A stretch of 64,000 nt of DNA, taken from assembly GCA_963169355.1 (NCBI GenBank), contig CAUJCR010000002.1:186001-250000 (forward strand). Direction: 5' to 3'. Both the position numbers and the translations under genes were made by a program. Every line of letters starts with the position of its first letter. Position 1 is the stretch's first letter. Positions 44,364 to 51,936 of the stretch are shown here, one piece after another. Below the pieces are notes generated by a model that saw nothing but the letters and a program-made list of their open reading frames with translations, was not told where the DNA came from and did not search any database. Origin of the DNA: Bacteroidota bacterium (GTDB lineage: Bacteria; Bacteroidota; Bacteroidia; B-17B0; Aurantibacillaceae).

Positions 44364-46085
44364 TTATCTTATTAATGTAACATTACCTTTTTTAAATATT
44401 TCCTCGCTAGTTTCACTACATTTTGCTTTTACATAATAGCCAAACACACCTGGGTCAGATGGTTTACCTTTAAAATTCCCATCCCAACCTTGAGTAGGGT
44501 CGGTTGTTTCAAACATTAATTGTCCCCAACGATTATACACCGCAAAATAATAGATTGAAAACATTGGACCGCGCACTTTAAAAACATCGTTAAAACCATC
44601 ACCGTTTGGCGTAAAAGTATTAGGTATGTATAATTCTGGATTACTAACAATATCGATGGTTTGCGCCGCTAAAGTATCCCAACAATTTATAGAGTTTGGT
44701 ATCTCGGCAATTACAAACACAGGAAAACTGCCTCCTGAAGGAAATGTGTGTGTTGGATTTTGTTCATTACTATTAGAGCCATCTCCAAAGTTCCATGTCC
44801 AAGTAGGATTAGTACCAGGTGGATAATGTGCCATACCTTGAAATTCAACAATATTATCACTACAAGGAATTGGAGTAAATGTAAATGAAGCATCAAATGG
44901 TTCGCTTATACCTACCGTTGTATTTACAGTATCATTACACAACGGTTTATTGCTTACATAAGCCACTAACGTTACCGAATAATTTCCGGTGCCAGGATAG
45001 GTATAACTTGGGTTTGTTGCATGAGAAGTATCTGCATTAGTTGTTGGATCACCAAAATACCAATTAAATGATAAGCCAGTACTACCTGTACTATTATTTT
45101 GAAACGATGCTGTATTAGTACCGCAAATTGCTTGAGGAACTTGCGCAGCCGCCACAACAACTTGTGGGCAAGGCTTAACAATTAATTGAAAATCGCGTTT
45201 GGTTTCACTTAAAAAAACACCGTTTCGGTATTCCTTTACTTTTATACCAATTACAAAATAACCCTGCAAATTTGGTGTAGCTGTTACAATTCCTGTAGAA
45301 GAATTTATCTGCATAGGAACACCACCTAACATGTCATTTATAGAATAAGGAGAGTTCCAAACAATTGATGTAAAAGGCGGGCTAACAGGGACTGTTGGAC
45401 ATGTAGGAACCACGTTTGGACAAGTAGTTGCCGCAGGTGAAAAAGGACCAACAATAGGACAGGAGGCTGTGAGTCCTTCATAAGGAGTAAATAATTCATA
45501 TACCAAAGAATCGCCATCATAATCAATAGCAGAATCATCAAATATCCACGGCTTATCAACACAAATAAATGGTGGTGGCCAATTCTTAATAACAGGATTG
45601 CTATTAACTGCTACTACCTCTGAACCTGGAATAGTTGCGTAATACGTTGCGCCCACACACTCTGGATTTACAATGTTTAAGATGTTTTGGTTACGACAAC
45701 AACGTTGATAAGAGATTTGATAACCACCTACTCTTGGTGCTAAAAATATTGTATCAATATAAGTTGTTACTTCATAACAAAAATCGAGAGGCGGAATAGT
45801 ACAAGGGTCGTTAATGGTTGGAGGCAATGTGTCTAAGCCTCTAAATGTCATATTCAACGTTTGTAATAAATTATTGTTATTATCAAAAATACCCACAGAT
45901 GCTGGATTATCAAAAGGAGGAACTCCCACATAACAATCGCGATAAACAGTTAAACGAATTTCGTAGTTATTAGACCCTAAGAATTTATAATTCAACTCTC
46001 CTCCTACAATATGAGTGGCTTTTACATCATTACAAAGTACACTTGCAACCACTATTATAAAAATCGTAAGTAAGTTTCTTTTCAT
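44364..46085 (-). CDS. PKD-domain surface protein with T9SS type B sorting domain (573 aa)
   Basis: Signal peptide (MKRNLLTIFIIVVASVLCNDVKA), then the conserved Bacteroidota N-terminal domain THIVGGELNYKFLGSNNYEIRLTVYRDCYVG ... YQRCCRNQNI (to about residue 320), found in many gliding-motility-associated proteins. Two PKD domains follow (about 325-400, FNWYFGDPTT; about 405-480, WTWNFGDGSNSNEQNPTHTF), then a type B CTD at about 485-573 (YIPNTFTPNGDGFNDVF, YNRWGQLMF, GWDG). It is the smallest of the four type B proteins and has no SprB repeats. It heads a three-gene operon with PorP/SprF and an OmpA-family gene. Export by T9SS is established for the CTD type; its ligand is unknown. Confidence 0.92.
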   Translation of the reverse strand: MKRNLLTIFIIVVASVLCNDVKATHIVGGELNYKFLGSNNYEIRLTVYRDCYVGVPPFDNPASVGIFDNNNNLLQTLNMTFRGLDTLPPTINDPCTIPPLDFCYEVTTYIDTIFLAPRVGGYQISYQRCCRNQNILNIVNPECVGATYYATIPGSEVVAVNSNPVIKNWPPPFICVDKPWIFDDSAIDYDGDSLVYELFTPYEGLTASCPIVGPFSPAATTCPNVVPTCPTVPVSPPFTSIVWNSPYSINDMLGGVPMQINSSTGIVTATPNLQGYFVIGIKVKEYRNGVFLSETKRDFQLIVKPCPQVVVAAAQVPQAICGTNTASFQNNSTGSTGLSFNWYFGDPTTNADTSHATNPSYTYPGTGNYSVTLVAYVSNKPLCNDTVNTTVGISEPFDASFTFTPIPCSDNIVEFQGMAHYPPGTNPTWTWNFGDGSNSNEQNPTHTFPSGGSFPVFVIAEIPNSINCWDTLAAQTIDIVSNPELYIPNTFTPNGDGFNDVFKVRGPMFSIYYFAVYNRWGQLMFETTDPTQGWDGNFKGKPSDPGVFGYYVKAKCSETSEEIFKKGNVTLIR

Positions 46086-46174
46086 GGATGTTTAAGTTAA
46101 CGTTACACTAAACTACATATTTTTTTGAAATAAAAAAATTGTTGCCAAGAAAATATACCCTACTCTTTTTTTTC

Positions 46175-46990
46175 TTAAAGAGTTCCACACCACTGCGAAT
46201 ACTCTTTAAAACAAGTTAAAGCAGGTTTTTCTGTAAATAATCCAAACACCGCGCTACCGCTTCCACTCATACTTGCATATATTGCACCTTCATTATAAAA
46301 TTTTTCTTTAATCGATTTAATCTCTGGATAAAGCTTAAAAATAGATTGCTCAAAATCGTTAACGAGCTCATCTTTCCATGTATAAATTGGTTGTTTTAAT
46401 ATGTCGGGAATAGGTTTAATAGATGCTTGTGGCTTTATAATACTATAAGCCTCTTTAGTATTACTATGTATGTTAGGGAAAATAACAACTGCAAACATAT
46501 CTTTCAGATTAATAGATATAGGACTTAATACATCGCCCTTGTTTGTAGCATACATTGGTGTATTTTTTATAAAGAACGCGCAATCACTCCCAAGAGTCTG
46601 TGCCATTAACAATCGTTCTTCATCTGTAAAGCCTAAATTGAATTGAAGATTTAATAAGTTGATAAAAAAGGCTGCATCAGAACTTCCGCCCCCTAAGCCA
46701 GCGCCCATTGGTAACAGCTTGTGTAAAAAAACATCAATGTTTGGTAATTGTTTTTTTTGTTGCATCAAGCTATAAGCTTTATACAGAAGATTATCCTCTA
46801 TTTTTCCTTGTATATCAAGTCCACTAATAGTTAATCGAAAAGCATCTGTTGTTGTTTTATTCTCAACCACTTCTAAAACATCTTTCCACCCTATTGGATA
46901 AAAAACGGTTTCGATATTATGAAAGCCATCAGCACGTTTTTCTATAACATGTAGCCCAAGATTAATTTTTGCATTTGGAAAACAAATCAT
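46175..46990 (-). CDS. ispE: 4-diphosphocytidyl-2-C-methyl-D-erythritol kinase
   Basis: 271 aa GHMP kinase. The N-terminus FPNAKINLGLHVIEKRADGFHNIETVFYPI is characteristic of IspE. The ATP-binding loop is LPMGAGLGGGSSDAAFFINLLN (about residues 90-111), and the C-terminal motif is YASMSGSGSAVFGLF. IspE phosphorylates CDP-methylerythritol in the MEP pathway for isoprenoid precursors. The gene diverges from accA and has its -7 box only 5 nt before the ATG. Confidence 0.97.
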   Translation of the reverse strand: MICFPNAKINLGLHVIEKRADGFHNIETVFYPIGWKDVLEVVENKTTTDAFRLTISGLDIQGKIEDNLLYKAYSLMQQKKQLPNIDVFLHKLLPMGAGLGGGSSDAAFFINLLNLQFNLGFTDEERLLMAQTLGSDCAFFIKNTPMYATNKGDVLSPISINLKDMFAVVIFPNIHSNTKEAYSIIKPQASIKPIPDILKQPIYTWKDELVNDFEQSIFKLYPEIKSIKEKFYNEGAIYASMSGSGSAVFGLFTEKPALTCFKEYSQWCGTL

Positions 46991-46995
46991 AAGCC

Positions 46996-47003
46996 CAAAG
47001 CTA
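46996..47003 (-). promoter_or_regulatory. -7 box TAGCTTTG directly before the ispE start
   Basis: An exact TAnnTTTG match on the minus strand with spacing TAGCTTTG-GGCTT-ATG (5 nt), implying a leaderless transcript if used. Confidence 0.45.
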
Positions 47004-47075
47004 TGTATTTTCTTTCTAAAAAAATCTATACTGATAATCAGAATGTTACAAAGTGGCGTTATTTTAATTTTTTAG

Positions 47076-47083
47076 TATCTTTG
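47076..47083 (+). promoter_or_regulatory. -7 promoter box for accA-efp
   Basis: TATCTTTG, an exact TAnnTTTG match, 25 nt before the accA ATG, as expected for a short leader. Confidence 0.6.
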
Positions 47084-47108
47084 CCCCCTAACTAAAATCA
47101 CAAAAGCA

Positions 47109-48068
47109 ATGGTTTATCTTGATTTTGAAAAACCAATTCAGGAACTAGAAGAAGAATTGGTAAAGTTAAAAGCAGTTGCAGAAAAAAGTAAAGTAGATAT
47201 GAGTATAGCTATAAAAAAGCTAGAAACTACTATACTTGAAAAACGTAAAGAAATTTTCTCTAACCTTACTGCTTGGCAAAGAGTACAAGTAAGTCGCCAT
47301 CCCGAACGCCCATACACCTTAGCATACATAGAAGCAATTACTAATAACACATTTATAGAATTACATGGCGACAGAACTGTAGCCGATGATAAAGCCATGG
47401 TGGGTGGATTTGGAGAGATAGACGGTCAAACAGTGATGTTTATTGGACAACAAAAAGGTATTAACACCAAAATGCGTCAAATAAGACGTTTTGGAATGGC
47501 AAATCCTGAAGGTTATCGCAAAGCCTTACGCTTAATGAAGATGGCTGAAAAGTTTAATAAACCTATCGTTACTTTTATTGATACCCCAGGTGCTTATCCA
47601 GGATTAGAAGCAGAAGAAAGAGGACAAGGCGAAGCCATTGCTCGAAATTTATTAGAAATGACACAATTGAAAGTGCCAGTTATTTGTATTATTATTGGCG
47701 AAGGTGCAAGTGGCGGAGCTTTAGGAATAGGCATTGGCGATAAAGTATTAATGTTGGAAAACACATGGTATTCTGTAATTTCACCTGAGTCATGTTCTTC
47801 AATTTTATGGCGTAGCTGGAATTTTAAAGAAACAGCCGCAGAAGCTTTAAAACTTACCGCAAATGATATGAGTAAAAATGGATTAATAGACGGGATTATT
47901 AACGAACCATTAGGTGGTGCACATAATAATCCACAACAAATGTTTGATACAGTAAAAACAGAAATATTAAAACAACTAGACACCCTAAAAAAACAAAGTG
48001 CGGAAGAACGTATAAACGCACGTATTGAAAAATTTAGCAGTATGGGTGTAGTGCACGAAATGGAATAA
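47109..48068 (+). CDS. accA: Acetyl-CoA carboxylase carboxyltransferase subunit alpha
   Basis: 319 aa. AccA signatures: [18 protein letters not shown] at the N-terminus, the [15 protein letters not shown] region, [21 protein letters not shown], the crotonase-like core [95 protein letters not shown]. It works with AccD to carboxylate acetyl-CoA, the first committed step of fatty acid synthesis. It precedes efp by 44 bp; the shared -7 box and terminator suggest one transcript. Confidence 0.98.
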   Translation: MVYLDFEKPIQELEEELVKLKAVAEKSKVDMSIAIKKLETTILEKRKEIFSNLTAWQRVQVSRHPERPYTLAYIEAITNNTFIELHGDRTVADDKAMVGGFGEIDGQTVMFIGQQKGINTKMRQIRRFGMANPEGYRKALRLMKMAEKFNKPIVTFIDTPGAYPGLEAEERGQGEAIARNLLEMTQLKVPVICIIIGEGASGGALGIGIGDKVLMLENTWYSVISPESCSSILWRSWNFKETAAEALKLTANDMSKNGLIDGIINEPLGGAHNNPQQMFDTVKTEILKQLDTLKKQSAEERINARIEKFSSMGVVHEME

Positions 48069-48112
48069 TTTAAATTAACAATAATACATAAATAACTTAA
48101 ACTTAAATAACT

Positions 48113-48676
48113 ATGGCAGATACAGGCGACGTAAACGTAGGATCAATTATTAGATTTAATAATGAATTAATGCAAATAATGGAATGGCAACACCGCACAC
48201 CCGGAAATTTGCGTGCATTTTATCAAGGTAAAATGCGTAATGTGTTAAACGGAAAACAACTAGAACACCGTTTCCGTTCGGGAGAAACTGTGGAGTTGGT
48301 ACGTGTAGAATATAAAATGATGCAGTTTATATATGTTGAAGGGGAATTTGCGGTGGTAATGGATAACGAAACCTTTGAACAAGTTCATGTACCAATGGCT
48401 TTGTTTGGAGATGCCGCACAATTTTTAAAAGAAGGTATGGAAGTAAAAGTATCATTTGAAGGTGATAACGTTATTTTAGCTGAAGCACCTACTTTTGTTG
48501 TTTGCGAAATTACCTACACTGAGCCAGGATTAAAAGGTGACACTGCTACAAACACTCTAAAACCTGCCACTTTAGATAGCGGAGCTAAAGTAAACGTGCC
48601 TTTATTTTGCAACGAAGGTGATTTAGTAAAAGTAGATACTCGTACAGCGTCTTATGTAGAACGCGTAAAAAAATAA
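48113..48676 (+). CDS. efp: Elongation factor P with a non-lysine loop tip
   Basis: 187 aa. Three beta-barrel domains are visible, with the EF-P signature near the C-terminus (LKGDTATNTLKPATLDSGAKVNVPLFCNEGDLVKVDTRTASYVERV). EF-P binds beside the P-site tRNA and relieves stalling at consecutive prolines. In domain I the loop reads TPGNLRAF (residues 29-36); aligned with PGKGQAF of E. coli, the modified Lys34 corresponds to Asn32, and the nearest basic residue is Arg34. No epmA, earP or deoxyhypusine-type enzyme is beside it. The terminator follows 17 bp after the stop. TonB in this window carries an 11-proline run and is a likely client. Confidence 0.96.
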   Translation: MADTGDVNVGSIIRFNNELMQIMEWQHRTPGNLRAFYQGKMRNVLNGKQLEHRFRSGETVELVRVEYKMMQFIYVEGEFAVVMDNETFEQVHVPMALFGDAAQFLKEGMEVKVSFEGDNVILAEAPTFVVCEITYTEPGLKGDTATNTLKPATLDSGAKVNVPLFCNEGDLVKVDTRTASYVERVKK

Positions 48677-48692
48677 CACATAACCTATTTAT

Positions 48693-48720
48693 AAAAAACC
48701 TCGCTTGTCGAGGTTTTTTT
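48693..48720 (+). terminator. Rho-independent terminator of accA-efp
   Basis: AAAAAACCTCG-CTTGT-CGAGGTTTTTT, a perfect 11-bp stem ending in a T-tract, 17 bp after efp. Confidence 0.9.
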
Positions 48721-48792
48721 ATTTTTGTAAAATAAAAACAGTACTTTTAATAAAGTTCTACCAAACTTAAATTTCACTTTAGCCTAAACGTA

Positions 48793-50817
48793 TTGAAAAA
48801 ATTTAGTTACATACTTCTTATTTTATTACTTGCATTAATAAGCCCTACACTATATTCTACCAACAAAATTGACTCGTTACTTAATAAGATTAAGACATCA
48901 CCAAATGACACTAACAAGGCACTATCATTACTTCAACTAGGAAAACAGATTAGAAGAAAGAACATTGATTCATCTATTATTGTGTACAAACACTCGTTGC
49001 AGTTAAGCGATTCTTTAAAATGGAACAAAGGCGTCTTAAATTCGTTGGTTGGTTTAGCTAATTGTTATGAATTTAAATCAGAATATGCTACATCCATTGA
49101 TTATTGTTTTAAAGCCATCAAACTAGCAGAAAAATACAATAACAAAGACATCATAGCCGTGGCTTATATGTGTCTAGGAGTTGGTTTTAAGAACCAAAAA
49201 GAATATGATAAAGCCCTAGAGTATCATAATAAAGCTCTTGCTATTGATTTGGAGCTTAACGCCAAAAGACGAATACCAACCCATTATGGTAATATTGGAG
49301 TTGTATATAGTCGTTTAAAAGATTTTGATAAAGCCATTGAATATTATAAAAAAGCTTTAGACTTAGAAATTCAATTGAAAAACACCAGAGGGCAATCTAC
49401 CCATTTAGGAAACTTGGGTGTTGCATATAAAAATCAAAAAAAATATGCCGAAGCATTAGATTGTTATAAACAAGCCCTAAAAATAAACGAAGAGGATAAT
49501 ACTAAAGAAGGTTCTATTGTCAATCTAGCCAACATGGGGGTTTTATACACTATTTTAAAACAATATAAAGATGCTGAAACATGTTTAAAAGAAGCGATAC
49601 AATTAAGTAAACAGGTGGGAATAAAGCGACATTTACTTTCGGGTTATGATGCGTTAAGTGAACTCTATGAAAAAAGTGGAAAACCTGTACTAGCCCTTGA
49701 AAACTATAAACTTGCTGTTGCATATAAAGACAGTATTTTTAATGAAGACAATCAAAAAGCATTAGTTCAAAAGGAAATGCAATATAATTTTGATAAACAA
49801 CAAGCTCAAGAAAAACTAGAACAAGAAAGAAAAGATTCTATTGCAAATGAAGAAAAAAGAAGACAACGTATCATTACTTATGCCATCTCTGGAGTTGCAT
49901 TATTAATTTTTATATTAGCCATTGTCATTTTCAGAAACCTTAATATTAGTAAACAAAAAAATAAAATTATCAGTGAGCAAAAAGTAGAGGTAGAAAAACA
50001 AAAAGATATTATAGAGGAAAAACATAAAGAAATTACAGACAGTATTAATTATGCCGAACGTATTCAACGGAGCCTCTTAGCAAATAAAAACTTGCTAGAA
50101 AAACATTTGACAGATTACTTTATTATGTTTAAACCACGCAATATTGTAAGTGGAGATTTTTATTGGTGCGCCGAATTACCAAATCAACAATTTGCATTAG
50201 TAACTGGCGATAGTACGGGGCACGGTGTACCTGGCGCCATAATGAGTTTATTAAATATTACTTGCTTAGAAAAAGCTATTGAAAAATATCAAGAACCAAA
50301 TCTTATTTTAAATGAAACCAGAAAGATAGTTATAAACCGCCTTAAGAATGATGGAAGCCAAAATGGAGGTCAAGACGGTATGGACTGTAGTCTTCTAATT
50401 TTTAATAACAATAAAACACAACTTGCGTACTCAGGAGCTAATAGTGAGATTTACATTTTACGACCTACTTTAAATAACTCTGATAATTCTTCGGGGAAAC
50501 CCCATTATCATTTATTTGAATTAAAGGGTGATAAAATGCCGATAGGTAGGCATCAAAAACAAGATGAACCATTTAATATTCAAACTTTCGCATTACAAAA
50601 AGGTGACATCTTATATACGCTAACCGATGGATTCACCGATCAATTTGGTGGTAAGAATGGTAAGAAATTTATGCTCAAAAATTTTAAGACACTTCTTCTA
50701 TCCATAGCTCACTTAGAAATATCCGAGCAACATCAACAACTCGAAAACACCTTTAATGAATGGAAAAAGAATGTTGAACAAATAGATGATGTTACAGTAA
50801 TAGGTATTAAAATCTAA
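48793..50817 (+). CDS. TPR sensor protein with cytoplasmic SpoIIE/PP2C phosphatase domain
   Basis: 674 aa starting at TTG; the signal peptide begins right there (MKKFSYILLILLLALISPTLYS), so TTG is the likely start. About six to seven TPR units (residues 40-320; DKALEYHNKALAIDLE; AIEYYKKALDLEIQ) lie outside the membrane. A charged coiled coil and a transmembrane helix (about 361-380, ITYAISGVALLIFILAIVIF) follow. After another coiled coil (380-440) comes a PP2C/SpoIIE domain (about 445-674) with GDFYWCAELP, the metal-binding GDSTGHGVPGAIMS (472-484), TLTDGFTDQFGG and the terminal DDVTVIGIKI. Such proteins dephosphorylate Ser/Thr-phosphorylated partners such as anti-sigma antagonists. No partner is adjacent. 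The next gene starts 1 nt after its stop. Confidence 0.9.
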   Translation: MKKFSYILLILLLALISPTLYSTNKIDSLLNKIKTSPNDTNKALSLLQLGKQIRRKNIDSSIIVYKHSLQLSDSLKWNKGVLNSLVGLANCYEFKSEYATSIDYCFKAIKLAEKYNNKDIIAVAYMCLGVGFKNQKEYDKALEYHNKALAIDLELNAKRRIPTHYGNIGVVYSRLKDFDKAIEYYKKALDLEIQLKNTRGQSTHLGNLGVAYKNQKKYAEALDCYKQALKINEEDNTKEGSIVNLANMGVLYTILKQYKDAETCLKEAIQLSKQVGIKRHLLSGYDALSELYEKSGKPVLALENYKLAVAYKDSIFNEDNQKALVQKEMQYNFDKQQAQEKLEQERKDSIANEEKRRQRIITYAISGVALLIFILAIVIFRNLNISKQKNKIISEQKVEVEKQKDIIEEKHKEITDSINYAERIQRSLLANKNLLEKHLTDYFIMFKPRNIVSGDFYWCAELPNQQFALVTGDSTGHGVPGAIMSLLNITCLEKAIEKYQEPNLILNETRKIVINRLKNDGSQNGGQDGMDCSLLIFNNNKTQLAYSGANSEIYILRPTLNNSDNSSGKPHYHLFELKGDKMPIGRHQKQDEPFNIQTFALQKGDILYTLTDGFTDQFGGKNGKKFMLKNFKTLLLSIAHLEISEQHQQLENTFNEWKKNVEQIDDVTVIGIKI

Positions 50818-50818
50818 C

Positions 50819-51355
50819 ATGATTCAAAAATATTTCATTGCTATTGTTCCTCCCGAACCATTACAACAGGAAATTCAGGATATTAAGCAAAGCATCTTTA
50901 AAACTTATGGAACTAAGGGCGCTCTCCGTTCGCCAGCCCATATTACACTACACATGCCTTTTAGCTGGGAAGAAGAAAAGGAAGATACTTTAATCAGTAC
51001 GCTGAAAGATTTTAGGCAGTTTCCAGAATTTGAAATTACATTAAATAATTTCGATTATTTCGAACCTCGTGTTATTTTTATTCAGGTGGAAAAAAATCCT
51101 ATTTTATTTCAGTTCCAGACACAATTAACTAAATATATAAAAGAACATCTTCATATATTTAATCAATACGAGGACAAAAGAGGTTTCCATCCCCATATTA
51201 CTATTGCATTTCGAGATTTAAAAAAACCAACCTTTTATAAGATATGGGAGGATTATAAATTTCAAATTTTTTCTAAAAAATTTAGCTTTTTAAGCTTTTC
51301 ACTACTAAAATTTAATGGGAAAATATGGGAAGTTTATAAAAATTTCGATAAATAG
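50819..51355 (+). CDS. thpR: 2'-5' RNA ligase family / RNA 2',3'-cyclic phosphodiesterase
   Basis: 178 aa of the 2H phosphoesterase superfamily. The two catalytic HxT motifs are present: PAHITLHMPF (His41-Thr43) and FHPHITIAF (His126-Thr128). The N-terminal YFIAIVPPEPL is typical of LigT/ThpR. In vitro, family members open 2',3'-cyclic phosphates or join tRNA halves; the in vivo role is unclear. The length is normal. It begins 1 nt after the SpoIIE gene stop, so the two are co-transcribed, though no functional link is known. Confidence 0.85.
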   Translation: MIQKYFIAIVPPEPLQQEIQDIKQSIFKTYGTKGALRSPAHITLHMPFSWEEEKEDTLISTLKDFRQFPEFEITLNNFDYFEPRVIFIQVEKNPILFQFQTQLTKYIKEHLHIFNQYEDKRGFHPHITIAFRDLKKPTFYKIWEDYKFQIFSKKFSFLSFSLLKFNGKIWEVYKNFDK

Positions 51356-51483
51356 CCCTTGCTAATAATCTGTTCTTCAATAAATTAACATGGTTTTGAA
51401 GAAATTCTCAAAATTGTTAAAAAGATGTTAATATTTTGGATTGATTTTTGTATTTTTAACCCTGCAAATCTAAATAAAATTTT

Positions 51484-51927
51484 ATGAAACAACTTTTACT
51501 AATTGCTTGTTTACTTTTATCGCTTACTATTACCTCTCAAAACAATGAAGAGTTGAAGCAATTTATAAATAAAAATAATGTTGCGTTATACGCTGTACAA
51601 AAAACAATTATTGCAAAAAACTTAAATCAATCTCATGCTACATTTATTGATTTATTAAAAAAACAAGTTGCAGTTACTCACATTTATAAAACTAATAGCG
51701 CACAATCGCAAGCTATTGCCGAGGAAGTTAGATTGAACTGTTTAAAGTTTTTAAAAGAGCATGCCGAAGGCTCAACTACCTATTATGAATTTACTCCAAA
51801 GAGTGAAGTGTCTAAGATGACTGTTGATCTTTCATCTATACTCCCTCAAAAAGAAATTCAAACGATTGAATCTATCAATGTATTAGATCCACAATCTTTA
51901 AATGCTTTAACATTAACTATTAAATAA
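51484..51927 (+). CDS. Small secreted protein of unknown function at the head of an adhesin cassette
   Basis: 147 aa. A clear signal peptide (MKQLLLIACLLLSLTITSQ) has no lipobox cysteine. The mature ~128 residues are charged and helical (NNEELKQFINKNNVALYAVQKTIIAKNLNQSHATFIDLLKKQVA), with one Cys (LNCLKFLKEHAEG). No family recognised. It ends 9 bp before the ATG of the 2066-aa adhesin and has the same orientation, so it is probably part of that operon. A chaperone or assembly role is possible but unproven. Confidence 0.75.
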   Translation: MKQLLLIACLLLSLTITSQNNEELKQFINKNNVALYAVQKTIIAKNLNQSHATFIDLLKKQVAVTHIYKTNSAQSQAIAEEVRLNCLKFLKEHAEGSTTYYEFTPKSEVSKMTVDLSSILPQKEIQTIESINVLDPQSLNALTLTIK

Positions 51928-51936
51928 CGATATTTT

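Noticed and set aside
47594-47983. 129-aa minus-strand ORF inside accA
   Set aside because: Antisense to highly conserved AccA core sequence.
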